Source: JAUNBN01 sp036645935 (lineage in GTDB: Bacteria > Bacillota > Clostridia > Oscillospirales > Ruminococcaceae). From it: a DNA stretch of 64,000 nt. The notes beneath the pieces are model-generated. The model worked only from the letters and a program-made list of their open reading frames with translations. It ran no database searches and was not told where the DNA came from. Position numbers and translations under genes: made by a program. This document shows positions 8,820 through 17,117 of the stretch, in pieces. The first letter of the stretch is position 1. Each line of letters starts with the position of its first letter. The stretch covers positions 95,584-159,583 of the forward strand of contig JAVXNE010000005.1 in the NCBI GenBank assembly GCA_036645935.1, read 5' to 3'.

Positions 8820-8895
8820 TGGCAGGGGCAGAAGGATTTGAACCCTCGGCACGCGGTTTTGGAGACCGCTGCTCTACCAGCTGAGCTATACCCCT
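8820..8895 (-). tRNA. tRNA-Trp (anticodon CCA)
   Basis: A complete cloverleaf is present on the minus strand. Acceptor AGGGGTA pairs with TGCCCCT, the anticodon stem is GCGGT/ACCGC with loop CTCCAAA, the T arm contains GTTCAAATC, and CCA is encoded. Confidence 0.97.
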
Positions 8896-8901
8896 AAACG
8901 T

Positions 8902-8978
8902 TGGTGGGCCTTCAGGGACTTGAACCCCGGACCGACCGGTTATGAGCCGGTTGCTCTAACCAACTGAGCTAAAGGCCC
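8902..8978 (-). tRNA. tRNA with CAT anticodon (elongator Met, or Ile2 if lysidinylated)
   Basis: A full cloverleaf is present on the minus strand with anticodon loop CTCATAA, T arm GTTCAAGTC and encoded CCA. The first acceptor pair is a G-C Watson-Crick pair, so it is not the initiator tRNA. Elongator Met and TilS-modified Ile2 cannot be told apart by eye. Confidence 0.92.
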
Positions 8979-9022
8979 TTGACAACAAGGATCCACGGGC
9001 TGGTATTTCCGTGAACTTGTAT

Positions 9023-9051
9023 ATCTTAACAAAATAGCAGGGCCTTGTCAA
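9023..9051 (-). promoter_or_regulatory. Promoter of the tRNA-Met/tRNA-Trp unit
   Basis: On the minus strand a perfect TTGACA (9046-9051) and TAAGAT (9023-9028) are 17 bp apart, about 45 nt upstream of the mature tRNA-Met. Confidence 0.85.
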
Positions 9052-9593
9052 TAACCGCAATCGTGTATTTAATTCAACAATTCGCACCGCGTGATTATTT
9101 TGTGTTTCATGTCGTCCCGTTTATTCTGCACTTCCCTATCCGCACTGTAAACGCCCATTTTTTCGCATATGCTGGTGGTGGCTAAATCTCCGAAATCTTA
9201 TGTGTGTCTATACCTTAAACAAGCAATTCCGGCTACTATCGAGATATGTTTAAAACGGCGGCGCGAGCGGGCAGTGCTTTGCGCTAATTATACTCATACC
9301 TTAAGTTCCCGCAGCTGAAGCTGACATTGACAGCATTGTGCTCTGAGTGTATATTTAGTCTATTGAGTGTAGTTTCGACCTGTTCTTTTTCAACATGTTT
9401 TGTCAGCGAACTTTGCTTTTGTCATTCGCAAATATCTCCTGATTTTGATTCGTCAGCAGAAGTCGAGCTGCGAAGGCTTCGGCAGACGATTTTCTTTCGT
9501 GCAGTCGGTCAAAATATGATTTTCACACGCTTTACAAGTAAAAAACACCGTCGTCCCAACAACGGTGCATGTTGACAAGCAAACAAAAAGGAT
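9052..9593. other. Intergenic region without a recognised gene
   Basis: About 540 bp. A plus-strand frame of 82 codons (9327-9575) has no ribosome site and a composition unlike the neighbouring genes, so it is not called. No RNA motif was recognised. The region must contain the promoter of the secreted protein that follows. Confidence 0.5.
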
Positions 9594-10286
9594 GTGCGTA
9601 AATTGAAATTGCTATCGGCAGCCCTGCTGTCTGCAAGTGCACTTGCGCTCGCGAAGTTCTCAAGATGCGGCACTGAACAGACTCAGTGCAGCCCAACTGC
9701 CATCTCTGTCGATGACCGTGCAGAACTCTCGCTCGCTGGCTTTGGTGGAGTGTGTGCGCTTAAAATCGCGCTCAACGCTAAAGAAGAGTCATCAGAATAC
9801 TCCGGCTCGCTGTCGCTGTCCTACGAGCTCAATGCAGGAAAATATTCTTCGGCCATAAGATTGCTGAATATCGTAAAACTCAAGGGCGCGGGAGAGATAA
9901 AACCTTTCTCTGTCCGGGTGTCCCCCTTTGACGCCGATCGATATGAGGCTTTTCTTGTGCGCGTCGGCGCGGCAGGGCCGACCGACACACGGTTTGCACA
10001 GAGCGTCTGGCTCTGCGATTCGCTTCCGTTTACAAAATCGGACTTCAAATCATTTTTCAACTTTGATATCGATGAGGTCTCAAAGCTCGCAAAGGGCGGT
10101 TCGATAGCCTTTTCAGGCGTCGGCGACATACCGAAAATACTGTCGAAAGTTCTCGCCAAAAACAGCGGAACAGCTAAGGGACTGCCTTGCTCTCTTATCG
10201 TGACTGAAAGCGGCAGCGCACATTTCACCGTGTATAACCCGATAGACAAATCATTTAATCTCGAGTTTCGGGGTCACTGCGTCTGA
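9594..10286 (+). CDS. Secreted or membrane-tethered protein of unknown function
   Basis: The product has 230 residues with a short basic N-terminus and a hydrophobic stretch (LLSAALLSASALALA) that looks like a signal peptide or anchor, followed by a single Cys near residue 25. The start is a GTG at 9594 very close to an AAGG site. A TTG at 9603 fits the spacing better and is equally possible. The rest is a mixed alpha/beta extracellular-type sequence with no motif I recognise. It converges on the sporulation sigma operon, with which it shares no visible function. Confidence 0.6.
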   Translation: MRKLKLLSAALLSASALALAKFSRCGTEQTQCSPTAISVDDRAELSLAGFGGVCALKIALNAKEESSEYSGSLSLSYELNAGKYSSAIRLLNIVKLKGAGEIKPFSVRVSPFDADRYEAFLVRVGAAGPTDTRFAQSVWLCDSLPFTKSDFKSFFNFDIDEVSKLAKGGSIAFSGVGDIPKILSKVLAKNSGTAKGLPCSLIVTESGSAHFTVYNPIDKSFNLEFRGHCV

Positions 10287-10473
10287 CACAAAGTGGCTTG
10301 TCAAATAGGATGCGCTGTGCGTTACAGCTGTCGGTCTGGCACTTGAAGCTGCAAACATATGAGTTCTGAAAGCGCGCATTACTTCCCCTTTAATAATCTT
10401 CCCGACACTCGAATCTTTATTTCTGCAGTTTTCGTGTGCGAAAAAGAGCAGAAAAATCACTTTTGTGCCAATC

Positions 10474-10517
10474 AAAAGAACCTTCGAAACCCCTTTCGGG
10501 CTTCTGAAGGTTCTTTA
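10474..10517 (-). terminator. Terminator of the spoIIA operon
   Basis: An 11-bp perfect stem (AAAGAACCTTC with GAAGGTTCTTT) lies 17 nt after the sigF stop. The loop contains a second small GC pairing. T-rich flanks on both sides suggest it also ends the convergent gene. Confidence 0.85.
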
Positions 10518-10533
10518 TCGTTGGCTTGCAGTC

Positions 10534-11202
10534 TTAATCTGCCATAAGCTCGCGAAGTTTTGCAATTATCCGCCGCTCCCTGCGTGAAATTTGAACTTGT
10601 GTCGTGCCGAGCAATTCGGCGGTCTGCGACTGCGTCCTGTTTTTATAGTAGCGTTCGGCGAGTATCACCCGTTCATCGTCCCCCAGCTTTGCGATAGCAT
10701 CCTTGAGCGACAGTCTCTCCGAGATTAGCTCCTCCTCATCGAGAACGGGTATATCACTCTCGTGAGATTCCTCCTCATCCTCGGAGACAGTGAGAGACAC
10801 CGATGGTCGGGAGGCGCAAATCGCCTCGATTATAAGCTGTTCTTCACATCCGAGACGGCTCGCAATCTCGTTTGTCGTCGGCTCTTCACCAGTTTCCTTG
10901 AGCAAATCGAGACTGAGGCGCGATGCCTTAACCGACAGTTCCTTGAGCCGGCGGCTCACCTTGACAGAACCTCCGTCGCGAAAAAGCCGCTTTATCTCGC
11001 CGAGTATCACCGGCACCGCATAGGTGGAAAAGCGAAACCCCCGCTCGACCTCAAATCCGCGGCACGCCTTAACAAGCCCCATGCAGCCCGCCTGAAAGAG
11101 GTCGTCGTAATCTATTCCCTTGTTGGTAAAACGCCGCGCACACGAGTGCACAAGGCCGATATTGCTCTCAACGAGTTCGTCGGTCACAGATGCATTCAGC
11201 AC
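10534..11202 (-). CDS. sigF: Sporulation sigma factor F
   Basis: This 222-residue sigma-70 family protein has region 2 (DYDDLFQAGCMGL ... FRFSTYAVPVILGEIKRLFRD, about residues 30-75), region 3 and region 4 with a helix-turn-helix near the C-terminus (SQTAELLGTTQVQISRRE, about 190-208). The RFSTYAVPVILGEIKR segment is typical of the forespore factors SigF and SigG. Its position as the third gene after spoIIAA and spoIIAB identifies it as SigF, the first forespore-specific sigma factor. The start is a GTG with a GGGAAG site, overlapping the spoIIAB end by 7 nt. SpoIIAB should hold it inactive until the forespore forms. Confidence 0.95.
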   Translation of the reverse strand: MLNASVTDELVESNIGLVHSCARRFTNKGIDYDDLFQAGCMGLVKACRGFEVERGFRFSTYAVPVILGEIKRLFRDGGSVKVSRRLKELSVKASRLSLDLLKETGEEPTTNEIASRLGCEEQLIIEAICASRPSVSLTVSEDEEESHESDIPVLDEEELISERLSLKDAIAKLGDDERVILAERYYKNRTQSQTAELLGTTQVQISRRERRIIAKLRELMAD

Positions 11203-11639
11203 GTCTGCCGCTTCCCAATCGTTTTAATCATCGTAACCGCCGTTCCCCTTCCCTGTGTCGAGCGCACCCGCAGACTGTCGGTAAACGCCGCCATGACCGA
11301 AAATCCCAGACCCGCGCGTTCGGAATCGGCAGAGGTTGTGAATGTCGGTTCCATCGCCGCTTTAACGTCTGGTATTCCGCAACCGCGATCGCGAACAACT
11401 ATCTCCAACCTGTCGTTGCAAAGCAACTTCACCGATATGTATATAAGCCCGATCGAATCGCCATATGCGTGAACTATACAGTTGGTGACAGCCTCGCTGA
11501 CCGCTGTTTTGATGTCAATCAGTTCGTCGAGAGTTGGATCAAGCTGCGAGGCAAACGCCGAAACTGCCGTGCGCGCAAAAACCTCGTTGCACGAGCGGCT
11601 CGGGAAAACGTACTTCACGAAATTTGCGCCGTCCTTCAT
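11196..11639 (-). CDS. spoIIAB: Anti-sigma F factor, serine kinase SpoIIAB
   Basis: The product has 147 residues and a GHKL ATPase fold. The N box is TNCIVHAYGD (about residues 50-60), the G1 box DRGCGIPD (about 88-95) and the G2-type loop AGLGFSVM (about 112-120). In the family it binds and silences SigF and phosphorylates SpoIIAA on serine. It overlaps spoIIAA by 4 nt and sigF by 7 nt, so the three are translationally coupled. The length matches the family. Confidence 0.95.
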   Translation of the reverse strand: MKDGANFVKYVFPSRSCNEVFARTAVSAFASQLDPTLDELIDIKTAVSEAVTNCIVHAYGDSIGLIYISVKLLCNDRLEIVVRDRGCGIPDVKAAMEPTFTTSADSERAGLGFSVMAAFTDSLRVRSTQGRGTAVTMIKTIGKRQTC

Positions 11640-11965
11640 TGCTGTTCCACCTGCCCTTTGTTTTTAATAATCCCCAAAACACCCGACATCGCTGTTAGTC
11701 TCTCACAGCGTCGGTTGAGATTTTCAACACACAGCCGACCGCCGTAAGCATTGACCAGCTTGTATCTGCCGATCATGAGGCCGATTCCAGAGCTGTCCAT
11801 AAACTCAACCGAATCGAAATCGAGTGTCAGCTCGCGCGGCTTGTATGTCTCGATTAACCTGTCGATCTCTGCGCGAAGCTTCACCGCGTTGTGGTGGTCG
11901 ATATCGCTCTCGATAAACACGGTCATCCTGCTGCCGTCACCGTCCGATGTGACAGACCGCACCAT
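11636..11965 (-). CDS. spoIIAA: Anti-anti-sigma F factor SpoIIAA
   Basis: This 109-residue STAS-domain protein contains the conserved phosphorylation segment EFMDSSGIGLMIGRY around residues 54-68. The serine after Asp is the one SpoIIAB phosphorylates in homologues. Dephosphorylated SpoIIAA frees SigF from SpoIIAB. It is first in the operon, with a GGGAGGTGAG ribosome site just before the ATG. The matching phosphatase SpoIIE is not in the window. Confidence 0.95.
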   Translation of the reverse strand: MVRSVTSDGDGSRMTVFIESDIDHHNAVKLRAEIDRLIETYKPRELTLDFDSVEFMDSSGIGLMIGRYKLVNAYGGRLCVENLNRRCERLTAMSGVLGIIKNKGQVEQQ

Positions 11966-11984
11966 GTTCTCACCTCCCGTTCCT

Positions 11985-12011
11985 TTTCACATTATTGTAA
12001 TAGTGTCCTTT
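11985..12011 (-). promoter_or_regulatory. Possible sigma-H type promoter of spoIIA
   Basis: On the minus strand AAAGGACAC (12003-12011) and TGTGAAA (11985-11991) are spaced roughly like the RNAGGAWWW and RNNGAAT boxes used by SigH ahead of spoIIA in known spore formers. The -10 match is imperfect, so this is a candidate only. Confidence 0.35.
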
Positions 12012-12040
12012 CGCAATAATGCTCGCAGAGCGTCGAAAGT

Positions 12041-12078
12041 AAAACCCGTTCGGGATATTTATCATCCGAAACGGGTTT
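12041..12078. terminator. Bidirectional hairpin between valS and spoIIA
   Basis: A 13-bp stem with one bulge (AAACCCGTTCGG with CCGAAACGGGTTT) and T-rich tails on both strands. It lies upstream of spoIIAA and may insulate that operon from valS-side transcription. Confidence 0.6.
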
Positions 12079-12217
12079 GTTTGTTTAATGCAATGCCGGA
12101 ATTTGAGACGCGATTTTGATATGCAAAACAAGTCACTGTGGCACAACTTGAGCTTTACCATCACAATCGAAATCGCACCGAAACCGCATCTCACGGTCAT
12201 TGTGCTTGGTTTGCAAA

Positions 12218-12260
12218 CTAAAAACCGCACGGGATTTTTGCTTTTCCCGCGCGGTTTTTC
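12218..12260 (-). terminator. Intrinsic terminator of valS
   Basis: A stem of about 13 bp (AAAACCGCACGGG with CCCGCGCGGTTTT, one mismatch) is followed on the minus strand by T5. It lies 26 nt after the valS stop. Confidence 0.85.
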
Positions 12261-12285
12261 TTGATTTTCGATTGGTTTACTGGTT

Positions 12286-14910
12286 CTATTTCAATTTTGC
12301 TATGCTCTGCTCGATATTGCTGCGGCGCTCAACCGCTCTCGCAAGCTTGTCTCTCTCTCCCTCTATGACATTGGACGGAGCCTTGCTCGTGAACTGTTCA
12401 TTGGCAAGGCGCGCTTCGAGCGACGTTATCTCTTTTTGGGCCTTCGCAAGCTCATTTTGGAGCCTTAGCAGTTCTTTCTCTGTGTCAACCAGCTCGGCCA
12501 TGGGAATGAGCACACGCGCACAATCGGTCACCGTCTGCGCCGTTCCCTCCGCCGATATATCTGCGCTCGCACTTATCACAACGCGCTCCGCGCCGGCTAA
12601 GCGCTTGATGAACACCTCTCCGCGCGCGAATACATCGGCAAGTGGCGTTTCAATATAAATCGTCGTCTTTTTGCTCGGCGGGACGTTCATGTCGGCGCGC
12701 AGAACGCGAACCGCTTTGATGACGTCCATTATCTTGCTGAATTCGGCCTCTTCTGTCTCGAACACAAGCGTTTCATCGTATGTCGGGAACTCCGATATCA
12801 TGATGCTCTCGCACGAATGCGGGATCGCCTGATAGATCTCCTCTGTGATAAACGGAATGAACGGATGAAGCAGCTTGAGAATCTGTGTTTCGGCGTAGAC
12901 AAGCACCTGCTTGCACGCGAGCTTTTTCCTCTCATCATCTCCGCCGAGCCGCAATTTAGCTATTTCTATATACCAATCACAGAAGACGTCCCACGTGAAA
13001 TCGTAGAGCTTGCCCGCCGCGATTCCGAGATCAAATCGATCTAGATTTTCGCTCGTATCCGCAATCAGGCTGTTCAGCCGTGAAATCAGCCAGCGATCTT
13101 CAAGCTCGAGCGTCTCGGGAAGCAGATCGGGTTTCACATCAGAGACGTCGTTCATTAGGATGAAACGCGCGGCATTCCATATCTTGTTACAGAAATTGCG
13201 CGCCGAGCGCACCTTTTCCTCCGAAAAGCGCATGTCGTTTCCGGGACTTGTGCCGCTCGCAAGCATGAATCGCAGCGCATCCGCTCCGTATTCGCTGATT
13301 ATCTCGAGTGGGTCTATACCATTGCCGAGCGATTTGCTCATTTTGCGTCCCTGCTCGTCGCGGACAATCCCATGAATAAACACCGTGTCGAACGGTTTTT
13401 GTCCCGTGTGCTCCAACCCGGAAAAAATCATGCGTGCGACCCAGAAGAAGATGATGTCATAGCCGGTCACAAGGGTGCTGGTCGGATAAAAGTAGCGCAA
13501 TTCGTCGGTGTCGTCGGGCCAGCCAAGGGTCGAAAACGGCCACAGCGCCGAGCTAAACCAGGTGTCAAGTGTGTCGGGATCCTGTTTCAGCGTCCCTCCG
13601 CATTTCGGACACTTATCGGGAGCATTGCACTCGACCACCACCTCGCCGCAGCTTTCACAGTACCATGCCGGTATCCGGTGTCCCCACCAGAGCTGACGCG
13701 ATATGCACCAATCTCTAATATTGTTCATCCAGTTGAAAAAGATCTTGTCGAATCGCTCGGGCACAAAGTTTATGCTCCCGCTCTCAACGGCGGCGACCGC
13801 AGGCTCCGCAAGAGGTTTCATCTTGACGAACCACTGCTTGGAAAGCCGAGGCTCAACAGATGTGCCGCAGCGGTAACATGTGCCGACATTGTGAGATATA
13901 TCAACGGTCTTTTCAATAAATCCGCCCGCTTCAAGATCTGCGACAATCGCCCGGCGCGCGTCCTCTCTTGAGAGTCCTTCATACTTTCCGCCGTTCTCGT
14001 TCACCGTGGCATCGGGATTGAACACATTGATTATGGGAAGATTATGTCGCTGTCCAACCTCAAAATCGTTGGGATCGTGAGCTGGGGTTATCTTGACGAC
14101 ACCTGTGCCGAACTCTCTCTCTACATATTCATCTGCGATGATTGGGATCTCCCGCCCGACGAGCGGAAGCATCAGTGTCTTTCCGATGAAGCTCTTGTAG
14201 CGCTCGTCGTCCGGGTGCACCGCAACCGCTGTGTCTCCGAGCAGAGTTTCGGGGCGCGTCGTCGCGAGCACAAGCTCGCCGCTGCCATCTGCCAGTGGAT
14301 ATTTGAGATGCCAAAACTTTCCCTCGCTGTCCTTGAACTCGACCTCGGCGTCCGAAATAGAGGTGAGACAGTGGGGACACCAGTTGATTATCCGCTCACC
14401 GCGGTATATCAGTCCTTTTTTATAGAGCTTGACAAAAACCTCGACAACTGCCTTGTTGCAGCCCTCGTCCATGGTGAAGCGCTCACGTTCCCAGTCGCAG
14501 GAAGAACCGAGCTTTTTGAGCTGCTCCACTATCCTTCCACCGAATTTTTCCTTCCACTGCCACGCGCGCTCGAGGAATCCGTCGCGGCCGATGTCATCCT
14601 TAGACAGACCCTCCGCTTTCATTGATTCCACGATTTTGGCCTCGGTCGCAATAGACGCGTGATCTGTTCCCGGCACCCACAGCGCGCAGTATCCCTGCAT
14701 GCGCTTGGTTCTGATGAGGATGTCCTGGAGAGTATTGTCGAGCGCGTGACCCATATGGAGCTGTCCCGTGATGTTTGGGGGCGGAATAACAATTGTATAT
14801 GGCTTTTTCGTCTCGTCGACCTCGGCGTGGAAATAACCTCGCTCCAGCCACTTCTCATAGATTGCATCCTCGACATTTTGGGGATTGTACTGCTTTTCGA
14901 GTTCCTTCAT
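12286..14910 (-). CDS. valS: Valyl-tRNA synthetase
   Basis: This 874-residue class I synthetase charges tRNA-Val. The HIGH-type motif is PPNITGQLHMGHALDN (about residues 42-57), the KMSKS loop is GRKMSKSLGNGIDP near residue 525, and the editing-domain region contains GTGVVKITPAHD near 275. A zinc-ribbon-like insert has CESCGE and CPKCGG. The C-terminal tail is the coiled coil typical of ValRS (ELLRLQNELAKAQKEI). The ATG has an AAGGAGG site. Expression is controlled by the T-box leader upstream. The gene is single and intact. Confidence 0.98.
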   Translation of the reverse strand: MKELEKQYNPQNVEDAIYEKWLERGYFHAEVDETKKPYTIVIPPPNITGQLHMGHALDNTLQDILIRTKRMQGYCALWVPGTDHASIATEAKIVESMKAEGLSKDDIGRDGFLERAWQWKEKFGGRIVEQLKKLGSSCDWERERFTMDEGCNKAVVEVFVKLYKKGLIYRGERIINWCPHCLTSISDAEVEFKDSEGKFWHLKYPLADGSGELVLATTRPETLLGDTAVAVHPDDERYKSFIGKTLMLPLVGREIPIIADEYVEREFGTGVVKITPAHDPNDFEVGQRHNLPIINVFNPDATVNENGGKYEGLSREDARRAIVADLEAGGFIEKTVDISHNVGTCYRCGTSVEPRLSKQWFVKMKPLAEPAVAAVESGSINFVPERFDKIFFNWMNNIRDWCISRQLWWGHRIPAWYCESCGEVVVECNAPDKCPKCGGTLKQDPDTLDTWFSSALWPFSTLGWPDDTDELRYFYPTSTLVTGYDIIFFWVARMIFSGLEHTGQKPFDTVFIHGIVRDEQGRKMSKSLGNGIDPLEIISEYGADALRFMLASGTSPGNDMRFSEEKVRSARNFCNKIWNAARFILMNDVSDVKPDLLPETLELEDRWLISRLNSLIADTSENLDRFDLGIAAGKLYDFTWDVFCDWYIEIAKLRLGGDDERKKLACKQVLVYAETQILKLLHPFIPFITEEIYQAIPHSCESIMISEFPTYDETLVFETEEAEFSKIMDVIKAVRVLRADMNVPPSKKTTIYIETPLADVFARGEVFIKRLAGAERVVISASADISAEGTAQTVTDCARVLIPMAELVDTEKELLRLQNELAKAQKEITSLEARLANEQFTSKAPSNVIEGERDKLARAVERRSNIEQSIAKLK

Positions 14911-14929
14911 GTGTGCCTCCTTGTGAAAA

Positions 14930-15195
14930 TGAAAACGTCCCGTCGCATCTCTGCAACGGGACGATCATTTGACCGCGGTACCACCCGAGTTGCCGCAAAA
15001 TTGCAGCCTCTCTGCGCCCTTAACGCGGGTGACGCGAACGGTTACTGTCGTCATATCTGACGGAGTTCGCCGAACGTGCTCAGAAGCGACAGCGCCGCGT
15101 CGTCTGCGAGCGGGATTTCAGCATTTTCCCGCCTCTCTGCGCGCAAACTACCGCGCGAGCGCCCTCTTCATCATAGCATTTGTAGATTGTTACTA
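14930..15195 (-). promoter_or_regulatory. T-box riboswitch leader of valS
   Basis: The minus strand carries the T-box core GGGTGGTACCGCGG (14973-14986), which pairs with the acceptor end of uncharged tRNA. It is followed by a strong terminator hairpin (CGTCCCGT with ACGGGACG, 14936-14963) and a T-rich run before valS. Uncharged tRNA-Val should favour the antiterminator and turn valS on. The Val specifier codon in stem I was not pinned down by eye. Confidence 0.9.
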
Positions 15196-15198
15196 ATT

Positions 15199-15227
15199 AT
15201 TCTACATTGAATTAGTGTATTTGTCAA
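15199..15227 (-). promoter_or_regulatory. Promoter of the valS T-box transcript
   Basis: On the minus strand TTGACA (15222-15227) and TAGAAT (15199-15204) are separated by 17 bp, placing the transcription start just before the T-box leader. Confidence 0.85.
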
Positions 15228-15239
15228 CACACTTGAAAA

Positions 15240-16418
15240 TCACTTTTTGATCTCCTGCCAAAAGCTCTCACCCGCGATATCGGAGGGCACGTCCAAACTG
15301 TCGCACACTGTTTTTCCCATGTCCGCAAAGGAGCTGCGTGTCCCAAGATTGACGCCCTGTTTAATTTCCTTGCCGCAGACAATCATCGGGACGTGCTCGC
15401 GAGTGTGATCGGTGCTCTCGCCGTCGTCGGGGTCACATCCGTGGTCTGCGGTTATCATCAGCAGATCGTCATCATGAAGCAGCGGCATTATCTCGCACAG
15501 ACGCCTGTCGAACGCCGACATGGCCGATGCATAACCGTCCACATCGTTACGATGACCGTAGACCATGTCGAAATCGACAAGATTCACAAACGCAAGACCG
15601 CTGAAATCTCTTTTTGCGAGCGCGATCGTCTCCGTCATTCCGTCGTCGTTATTTTTAATCGGAATCCTCTCGCTGACACTTTTGCCTGCGAAAATATCGA
15701 AAATCTTCCCGACGCCGATCGTCGCAAGACCTGCAGTCTTGATGCTGTCGAGCATCGTCGTCGCTGGAGGCTGCAAAGAAAAATCGTGTCTGTTGCTCGT
15801 GCGTTTGAAACTTGCACGATCCGCACCAATGAAAGGACGAGCGATCACACGACCGACTGCATTGCCTGTCTCGTCAAGCAGCTTGCGAGCAGTTCTGCAA
15901 ATCTCATAAAGCTCATCGAGCGGCACCACAGCCTCATTTGCTGCAATTTGAAACACACTGTCCGCCGAGGTATAGACGATAAGATCGCCCGTCTTCATGT
16001 GCCTCTCGCCATATTCGTCGATTACGGCGATTCCCGAATACGGCAGATTGCACATCGTTTTTCTTCCCACCGCTTTCTCGAATTTTTCGAGAAAATCACG
16101 CGGAAAACCGTTCGGATATGTTGGCAGCGGTTTTTCCGAAATGACGCCCGCTATCTCCCAGTGTCCAATTGTGGTGTCCTTGCCCTGCGAGCGCTCAGTC
16201 ATACGCGCAAAGCAGCCTTCAGGCGACTGTGCCGGTTTGCCGCATGTGACGCCGTCGATGTTAAAAAGGCCAAGCTGCGCGAGGCAAGGTGTACTGTATT
16301 CAGGAGATTTCGCGATCGATGCAAGGGTGTTCGCTCCCGCGTCTCCAAACTTTGCGGCATCGGGCGCAGCCCCAATTCCAACGCTGTCGAGCACGATAAG
16401 AAAAACTCTTTTTATCAT
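15240..16418 (-). CDS. deoB: Phosphopentomutase
   Basis: The product has 392 residues, the normal DeoB length, and belongs to the alkaline-phosphatase-like superfamily. It interconverts (deoxy)ribose 1- and 5-phosphate. Metal-site motifs are visible: FLIVLDSVGIGAAPD at the N-terminus, GKDTTIGHWE near residue 80 (catalytic Thr region) and MITADHGCDP near 320 followed by DHTREHVP. The ATG follows a GGGGAG site. It appears monocistronic. It could supply deoxyribose 5-phosphate to a DeoC aldolase, but the DeoC-like genes here are 12 kb away and look specialised. Confidence 0.96.
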   Translation of the reverse strand: MIKRVFLIVLDSVGIGAAPDAAKFGDAGANTLASIAKSPEYSTPCLAQLGLFNIDGVTCGKPAQSPEGCFARMTERSQGKDTTIGHWEIAGVISEKPLPTYPNGFPRDFLEKFEKAVGRKTMCNLPYSGIAVIDEYGERHMKTGDLIVYTSADSVFQIAANEAVVPLDELYEICRTARKLLDETGNAVGRVIARPFIGADRASFKRTSNRHDFSLQPPATTMLDSIKTAGLATIGVGKIFDIFAGKSVSERIPIKNNDDGMTETIALAKRDFSGLAFVNLVDFDMVYGHRNDVDGYASAMSAFDRRLCEIMPLLHDDDLLMITADHGCDPDDGESTDHTREHVPMIVCGKEIKQGVNLGTRSSFADMGKTVCDSLDVPSDIAGESFWQEIKK

Positions 16419-16603
16419 AATTCTCCCCTCTATTAAAATGTAATTATTAGGTTATCTTCGCTCTCGCATTATACGCTGACACGCATCGAAATTCAACATT
16501 CTGCCGTTCGATATGTCACCAAAGGAGCAATTGGAGCGCACGCGTTGCTTTGCGGCAATTAGTTGACAGCCACATTTAATTAATTTATAATTCAAGAAGC
16601 AAT

Positions 16604-16690
16604 GCCGCTGTGGTGGAATCGGCAGACACAAGGGACTTAAAATCCCTCGATGGCAACATCGTGACAGTTCAAGTCTGTTCAGCGGCACCA
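16604..16690 (+). tRNA. tRNA-Leu (anticodon TAA)
   Basis: A class II tRNA with acceptor GCCGCTG/CAGCGGC, anticodon stem AGGGA/TCCCT with loop CTTAAAA, a variable arm (CGATGGCAACATCG), T arm GTTCAAGTC and encoded CCA. It borders the AT-rich island that follows. Confidence 0.97.
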
Positions 16691-16692
16691 CG

Positions 16693-16746
16693 AAAGTTAG
16701 GTTAAAACAGATGCTTTTCTGCATTTGTTTTAACCTAACTTTTTTG
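16693..16746 (+). terminator. Terminator of tRNA-Leu
   Basis: A very long hairpin (AAAGTTAGGTTAAAACAGATGC with GCATTTGTTTTAACCTAACTTT, near perfect) with a TTTT loop and a T6 tail follows the tRNA by 2 nt. Its 3' arm is the start of repeat copy R1. Confidence 0.9.
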
Positions 16747-16775
16747 TTATACTGCAACCAATATTGTTTATATAA
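16719..16775 (+). repeat. Direct repeat R1, overlapping the tRNA-Leu terminator
   Basis: CTGCAT followed by a T-rich block, ACCTA, TTTTTTGTTATACTGCAA and a TTTATATAA end. The same unit recurs at 17026-17081 (R2) and, shortened, at 19188-19206 (R3). The TATACT and TATATAA boxes may also serve as promoter elements for the gene that follows. Confidence 0.7.
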
Positions 16776-16788
16776 TATGAGGACATCA

Positions 16789-17013
16789 ATGAAAAGAATA
16801 CTATTATCAGTTGTGTTATTTATAGTCAGTTTTATATCAGCATATCTAATTATTTGTTACTTGCCCAGTATGAGAATTAAACTTGCAGCAGAACCAATGG
16901 AGTATTTTGTGGCGAGCATTAAACACAATATGGTATTTAAAATTTTTGTTTCTTTTGTTTGTGGATTGTTGATTAGCTTTATCCCAACAGCATTTACTAA
17001 ACGAGCGAAATGA
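16789..17013 (+). CDS. Small membrane protein of unknown function
   Basis: This 74-residue protein starts at an ATG with a GAGG site 6 nt upstream. It has two membrane helices (about residues 4-24 and 50-68) and a basic end (TKRAK). No family was recognised. It lies between repeats R1 and R2, as if it were a single-gene cassette inserted after tRNA-Leu. The AT-rich codon use matches the following HTH-MATE cassette rather than the GC-richer core genes. Confidence 0.6.
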   Translation: MKRILLSVVLFIVSFISAYLIICYLPSMRIKLAAEPMEYFVASIKHNMVFKIFVSFVCGLLISFIPTAFTKRAK

Positions 17014-17081
17014 GCACAATCTCCCCTGCATCTATTTTGACCTATTTTTTTGTTATACTGCAATCAAGATTATTTATATAA
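17009..17081 (+). repeat. Direct repeat R2 with preceding tag
   Basis: The segment begins with a tag (AAATGAGCACAATCTCCC) shared with 19170-19187 and continues into the repeat proper (17026-17081), which matches R1 for about 55 bp with few differences. It ends the 74-residue gene and precedes the HTH gene. Confidence 0.7.
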
Positions 17082-17117
17082 AGTGAAAAAAGAATAGGAC
17101 AGCATTTCATAAGGCAG

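Noticed and set aside
8594..8884. A 96-codon plus-strand frame running into tRNA-Trp
   Set aside because: It reads the antisense of a terminator and a tRNA gene.
15393..16436. A 347-codon plus-strand frame opposite deoB
   Set aside because: It is an antisense shadow of a perfectly conserved gene, with no ribosome site and no recognisable motif.
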